A stretch of 8,346 nucleotides of DNA from Candidatus Woesearchaeota archaeon (GTDB taxonomy: Archaea > Nanobdellota > Nanobdellia > SCGC-AAA011-G17 > GW2011-AR17). The stretch covers positions 1 through 8,346 of the forward strand of contig JAGWAA010000025.1 of the NCBI GenBank assembly GCA_018302165.1. The letters run 5' to 3'. The notes under the pieces were generated by a model. That model saw only the letters and a program-made list of their open reading frames with translations. It was not told the DNA's origin and did not search any database. The position numbers and the translations under genes were made by a program. Shown here piece by piece: positions 6,547 to 8,346 of this stretch (its first letter is position 1; each line of letters begins with the position of its first letter).

Positions 6547-6885
6547 TCATTTGTTGTTTAGCCAACCATAATTCCATTTTCTCAAATACTTTAAAGTATT
6601 CTTAGTTGAAGTTCCAGATTGGATATATGCTTCATATTCCCAGTTAAATCTATATTTATTCCAAAATAAAGGTAAGATAAAGATATACAAAAATAAATAT
6701 TTCAAAATACCAGTCTCTCTCTGTTGTTTAAGATGAATTTCTTCATGTTTCAATATTCTTTTTTTCCCAATTAAGTTAGAATTATAATAATTTTTTCCCA
6801 AATAAATATTAGGATATAAGGTTGTAGTTACATTTGAATTCGCAAAGATAGTTAACCACCAAATCCAACTCTTTTTCTTTAGCAT
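6547..6885 (-). CDS. Small HExxH putative metalloprotease, 112 aa
   Basis: Residues 47-51 read HEEIH, the zinc-binding HExxH motif, inside a longer KHEEIHLKQQ helix. A hydrophobic stretch ILKYLFLYIFILPLFW follows (60-75), then NWEYEAY at 81-87, where Glu83 or Glu85 is a plausible third zinc ligand. This HExxH + hydrophobic helix + acidic EAY layout matches small stand-alone gluzincin-like proteins (minigluzincin/M56-like) found in bacteria and archaea. The N-terminus has a further hydrophobic patch (WIWWLTIFA, 7-15), so membrane association is likely. Substrate unknown; activity is inferred. The TATA element on the minus strand at 6908-6915 is 26-27 bases upstream and supports the start. It lies downstream of the membrane protein/winged-helix operon on the same strand but appears to have its own promoter. 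Confidence 0.7.
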   Translation of the reverse strand: MLKKKSWIWWLTIFANSNVTTTLYPNIYLGKNYYNSNLIGKKRILKHEEIHLKQQRETGILKYLFLYIFILPLFWNKYRFNWEYEAYIQSGTSTKNTLKYLRKWNYGWLNNK

Positions 6886-6907
6886 ATTATTTACTAAGAC
6901 TAAAAAA

Positions 6908-6915
6908 TTAATAAA
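6908..6915 (-). promoter_or_regulatory. TATA box of the HExxH protein gene
   Basis: On the minus strand this reads TTTATTAA, centred 26.5 bases before the ATG at 6885. It lies just 3 bases past the stop of the winged-helix gene, so the HExxH gene probably has its own start site though read-through from the operon is also possible. Confidence 0.5.
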
Positions 6916-6918
6916 CTT

Positions 6919-7197
6919 TTAGAATCCAAAACTATCTGTAAATTCTTTGATTTGTTTATAATCTGATAAAAACTTTAATCCTTTGTCTGTAATTCCATAT
7001 TTTTTTTCTTTGGTTTTTTGATCTTCGTTTTCTAGGACCATTTCTTTTTCCATTAGCTCAGAAACATACTTTTTCATAGAATCATGGGATAGATTTGACT
7101 TATACAATAAATGTGTAGGCTTAATACTTCCACCTTTATCTCTAATTGCTTCTAATATATCCTTGATAATATCAAGCTTTTCTCTTCTCTCGCCCAT
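6919..7197 (-). CDS. Winged-helix DNA-binding protein (archaeal HTH_45/SSO10a-like), 92 aa
   Basis: A one-domain archaeal transcription factor. Helix 1 is about 6-20 (KLDIIKDILEAIRD); GGSIKPTHLLYKSNLSHDSMKKYV supplies the helix-turn-helix, with the recognition helix about 38-50; the wing spans about 52-68 and ends in YGITDKGLKFLSDY, the usual close of the HTH_45 family; a short C-terminal helix could mediate dimerisation. The gene starts inside the end of the seven-helix membrane gene (26-base overlap, different frame), so the pair is an operon with probable translational coupling. GAGG at 7208-7211 lies 10 bases before its ATG. The pairing suggests that the membrane protein controls or is controlled by this regulator. 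Targets are unknown; the promoter near 7860 is the first place to look for autoregulation. Confidence 0.85.
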   Translation of the reverse strand: MGERREKLDIIKDILEAIRDKGGSIKPTHLLYKSNLSHDSMKKYVSELMEKEMVLENEDQKTKEKKYGITDKGLKFLSDYKQIKEFTDSFGF

Positions 7198-7834
7198 TGT
7201 TCAAAATCCTCAATAACATATAGAATAATACTAAAAATCCGACTAATTGCATTATAACTGCAACAACATAAAATAATCCATTATAAATTTCCGCTAAGTA
7301 AAATAATTGTGCGCAGGTTAATAAAAAGAATGATATAAATACTAACTTTGCATTAAAGTTTTTCTTTTCTAAATAATTATCATAAAAGTTATATGTTAAT
7401 AAAAATAAAACTGCAAACATAGCTATATGAAACTTCAAATAATATTGGTATGCAACGACAGTTAAGGTAAACATTAATGTCAAAATTAAAGTTCTAATTT
7501 TATGGTCTTCAATCTTTAATGTAGTAATAAATAGTAACGCATACGCCATCATTGTAAAAAATACATACACCAAGAAAGCATAATCAAATCCAGTAAGTAT
7601 ACTTGTTACATTACTAGAGATATGTGTTGTCAATAAAATTGTAGATGTAAAATAAACAAAGAATGCAATACTCATTAATCCAAATGCAACTGCAAAATAT
7701 TTGTATTTTCTTTCTTCGGTTAATTTATATGCTTTGTAACTTAATCCTCCAATGAGTAAAGTTATTAACACATAAACTAAATTAAATAAAGAATCTAAAC
7801 TCATAAACCAATAAGGTCCATTCAGCAATACCAT
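7172..7834 (-). CDS. Seven-helix integral membrane protein, putative sensor, 220 aa
   Basis: Seven hydrophobic segments can be read at about 13-34, 46-66, 84-106, 112-130, 134-151, 163-181 and 187-209. The loops are short, and the tail NNGREKRKA is strongly basic, so it should be cytoplasmic, placing the N-terminus outside. No transporter signature or catalytic motif is seen. A 7TM protein encoded immediately upstream of a small HTH_45 winged-helix protein is a recurring archaeal arrangement, consistent with a membrane sensor partnered to a soluble DNA-binding protein; that role is inferred. Start at 7834 is supported by CTTATAAA centred 26.5 bases upstream; Met11 is an alternative. The last 26 bases overlap the winged-helix gene. 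Confidence 0.8.
   Translation of the reverse strand: MVLLNGPYWFMSLDSLFNLVYVLITLLIGGLSYKAYKLTEERKYKYFAVAFGLMSIAFFVYFTSTILLTTHISSNVTSILTGFDYAFLVYVFFTMMAYALLFITTLKIEDHKIRTLILTLMFTLTVVAYQYYLKFHIAMFAVLFLLTYNFYDNYLEKKNFNAKLVFISFFLLTCAQLFYLAEIYNGLFYVVAVIMQLVGFLVLFYMLLRILNNGREKRKA
7208..7211 (-). promoter_or_regulatory. Shine-Dalgarno-like GAGG of the winged-helix gene
   Basis: On the minus strand GAGGA lies within the 3' end of the membrane gene, 10 bases before the ATG at 7197. It fits the rule that internal operon genes use ribosome-binding sites while first genes are leaderless. Confidence 0.5.
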
Positions 7835-7856
7835 TATTCAGTCGTTAAATCAAATA

Positions 7857-7864
7857 TTTATAAG
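7857..7864 (-). promoter_or_regulatory. TATA box of the membrane sensor/winged-helix operon
   Basis: CTTATAAA on the minus strand is centred 26.5 bases before the ATG at 7834, predicting a leaderless mRNA. Directly upstream (7865-7874) is TTACACAACA in the minus orientation, a ten-base word repeated on the opposite strand at 8005-8014, and so a candidate regulator site overlapping the BRE. Confidence 0.7.
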
Positions 7865-7973
7865 TGTTGTGTAAGATTTTTCTATTTTTCATCCATAATT
7901 TAGATAACAACTTATTTATCTTCACTTTCGAGAGATTTCATTTAAAAGCTTTATGTATAGTGTGTTCTTTTTC

Positions 7974-7981
7974 TTTATAAA
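7974..7981 (+). promoter_or_regulatory. TATA box pointing toward the hairpin RNA
   Basis: TTTATAAA would place a transcription start near 8003, right at the first hairpin of the candidate RNA. The box is palindromic, so orientation is set by context only. A second possible promoter, AAGCTTTATG, lies at 7946-7955. Confidence 0.4.
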
Positions 7982-8000
7982 CTCCATGCGTATCATACTT

Positions 8001-8069
8001 AGTATTACACAACAAATACTCATAGAGCGGGACACCTCCCCAAACACCCCGTTCCGCTCTTACTTTTTT
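8001..8069 (+). ncRNA. Candidate structured small RNA, about 67 nt
   Basis: I do not recognise a known RNA family. A TATA box at 7974-7981 predicts a start near 8003. The region then forms a 6-pair stem, AGTATT 8001-8006 with AATACT 8015-8020, and a 10-pair stem (one G-U), AGAGCGGGAC 8024-8033 with GTTCCGCTCT 8051-8060. The 17-base loop 8034-8050 has no G at all and is C-rich, with CCTCCCC and CACCCC, so it cannot fold on itself and looks available for pairing with a G-rich partner. CACCTCC at 8033-8039 matches the anti-Shine-Dalgarno core. A T6 run at 8064-8069 follows. The same hairpin could instead act in a minus-strand transcript. Transcription is inferred, not seen. Confidence 0.38.
8064..8069 (+). 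terminator. Oligo-T terminator after the GC-rich hairpin
   Basis: Six T follow the 8024-8060 hairpin after three bases. Archaeal RNA polymerase terminates at T-runs, so this is a plausible 3' end for the candidate small RNA. Confidence 0.35.
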
Positions 8070-8093
8070 CTTAAACCTTTTAAATCCTAAATC

Positions 8094-8159
8094 TAAATTT
8101 AGCTCGTAACTTCGCATAAGCTAGATATTAAATACAATTTTTCATGTGAGCTAAATTTA
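8094..8159. repeat. 12-base inverted repeat overlapping the nucleotidyltransferase promoter
   Basis: TAAATTTAGCTC at 8094-8105 and GAGCTAAATTTA at 8148-8159 are exact reverse complements, 42 bases apart. Each contains the near-palindromic word CTAAATTTAG/T (8093-8102, 8151-8160). The right copy overlaps the TATA region of the next gene, as an operator would. Confidence 0.6.
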
Positions 8160-8166
8160 TATATAA
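8156..8166 (+). promoter_or_regulatory. TATA box of the nucleotidyltransferase gene
   Basis: TTTATATATAA lies about 26-30 bases before the ATG at 8189, giving a leaderless transcript and supporting that start. It overlaps the right arm of the 12-base inverted repeat. Confidence 0.6.
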
Positions 8167-8188
8167 TAATCTCTGGATAATAAATATT

Positions 8189-8346
8189 ATGAGAAAAACT
8201 AAAGAAGCCTTTACTTGGATTATTGGTATTTTAAAAGAACACAAAATTCCATTTCAGATAACAGGTGGTTTTGCAGCAAATATATATGGTTCAAATCGTG
8301 TTCTTGTAGATATAGATATTGGAATTCCAGATGAGAAAATCTTTGA
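8189..8346 (+). CDS. Polymerase-beta-type nucleotidyltransferase, N-terminal fragment
   Basis: The first 52 residues are present and the gene runs off the window. Helix 1 (about 3-18) is followed by PFQITGGFAANIYGSNRVLVDIDIGIP (residues 21-47), in which Gly26-Gly27, Arg37 and the DID pair Asp41/Asp43 match the nucleotide- and metal-binding core of the GG...R..DIDI branch of the polymerase-beta nucleotidyltransferases. That branch includes AbiEii-like toxins, aminoglycoside/lincosamide-type transferases and many uncharacterised archaeal proteins; the fragment is too short to choose. Start set by the TATA element 26-30 bases upstream. A partner (antitoxin) gene is not visible upstream; one could lie downstream beyond the window. 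Confidence 0.8.
   Translation, partial: MRKTKEAFTWIIGILKEHKIPFQITGGFAANIYGSNRVLVDIDIGIPDEKIF

Larger units (their letters stand above)
7865..8188. other. 324-base non-coding region with promoters and a GC-rich hairpin
   Basis: This stretch separates the membrane/winged-helix operon from the nucleotidyltransferase gene and has no convincing protein gene. It holds TATA-like sequences at 7949-7956 and 7974-7981, a small hairpin (AGTATT/AATACT, 8001-8020), a 10-pair GC-rich hairpin at 8024-8060 followed by six T, a 12-base inverted repeat (8094-8105 and 8148-8159), and the promoter of the next gene. The hairpin is conspicuous because the rest of the region is very AT-rich. Confidence 0.6.

Noticed and set aside
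7922..8023. 33-codon minus-strand ORF as an annotated gene
   Set aside because: The Shine-Dalgarno spacing is good, but the peptide has no recognisable features and covers promoter elements. It is kept only as a finding, not as a gene.
8024..8060. Hairpin as an H/ACA or C/D guide RNA, SRP RNA or RNase P RNA
   Set aside because: No box C/D, no ACA tail at a suitable distance, no SRP tetraloop motif, and far too short for RNase P RNA.
1..8346. CRISPR array, insertion sequence or integrase
   Set aside because: No regularly spaced repeats, no transposase or recombinase motifs, and no terminal inverted repeats with target duplication were seen.

Overview
The window looks like chromosomal DNA from an AT-rich archaeon, most likely one of the small-genome DPANN lineages (Woesearchaeota/Pacearchaeota-like; the lineage is inferred). 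The evidence is an ABCE1/Rli1 ribosome-recycling ATPase, a tRNA-Thr without an encoded CCA and with a U discriminator, a one-domain archaeal winged-helix protein, and archaeal promoters. Nearly every first gene has a TATA-like element centred 24-28 bases upstream of its start codon, the spacing expected of leaderless mRNAs.

Left part (1-1250): the N-terminal 299 residues of ABCE1 (minus strand, running off the window) diverge from a 45-residue zinc-finger protein. Both share one palindromic TATA box. The zinc-finger gene ends 5 bases before a tRNA-Thr(CGU). The ABCE1 copy keeps the ligands of one of its two [4Fe-4S] clusters and has lost three of four ligands of the other.

Two-component region (1251-3804): a single-domain response regulator (plus) faces a 677-residue soluble histidine kinase (minus), 7 bases apart and tail to tail. 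The regulator is the only first gene here with a clear Shine-Dalgarno sequence and a 5' leader.

Accessory metabolic region (3896-6546): a very AT-rich adenylate-forming ligase of the phenylacetate-CoA ligase type and an alpha/beta hydrolase converge and share 18 bases at their 3' ends. A 77-residue two-helix membrane protein follows.

Right part (6547-8346): a small HExxH putative metalloprotease, then a two-gene operon of a seven-helix membrane protein and a winged-helix regulator (a likely membrane sensor/transcription factor pair). Next is a 324-base non-coding stretch holding a GC-rich hairpin that looks like a small structured RNA, and finally the start of a polymerase-beta-type nucleotidyltransferase cut by the window edge.

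No CRISPR array, insertion sequence or integrase is visible. The most notable signals are the selective loss of one Fe-S cluster in ABCE1, the hairpin locus near 8024-8060, and the two putative signalling modules.
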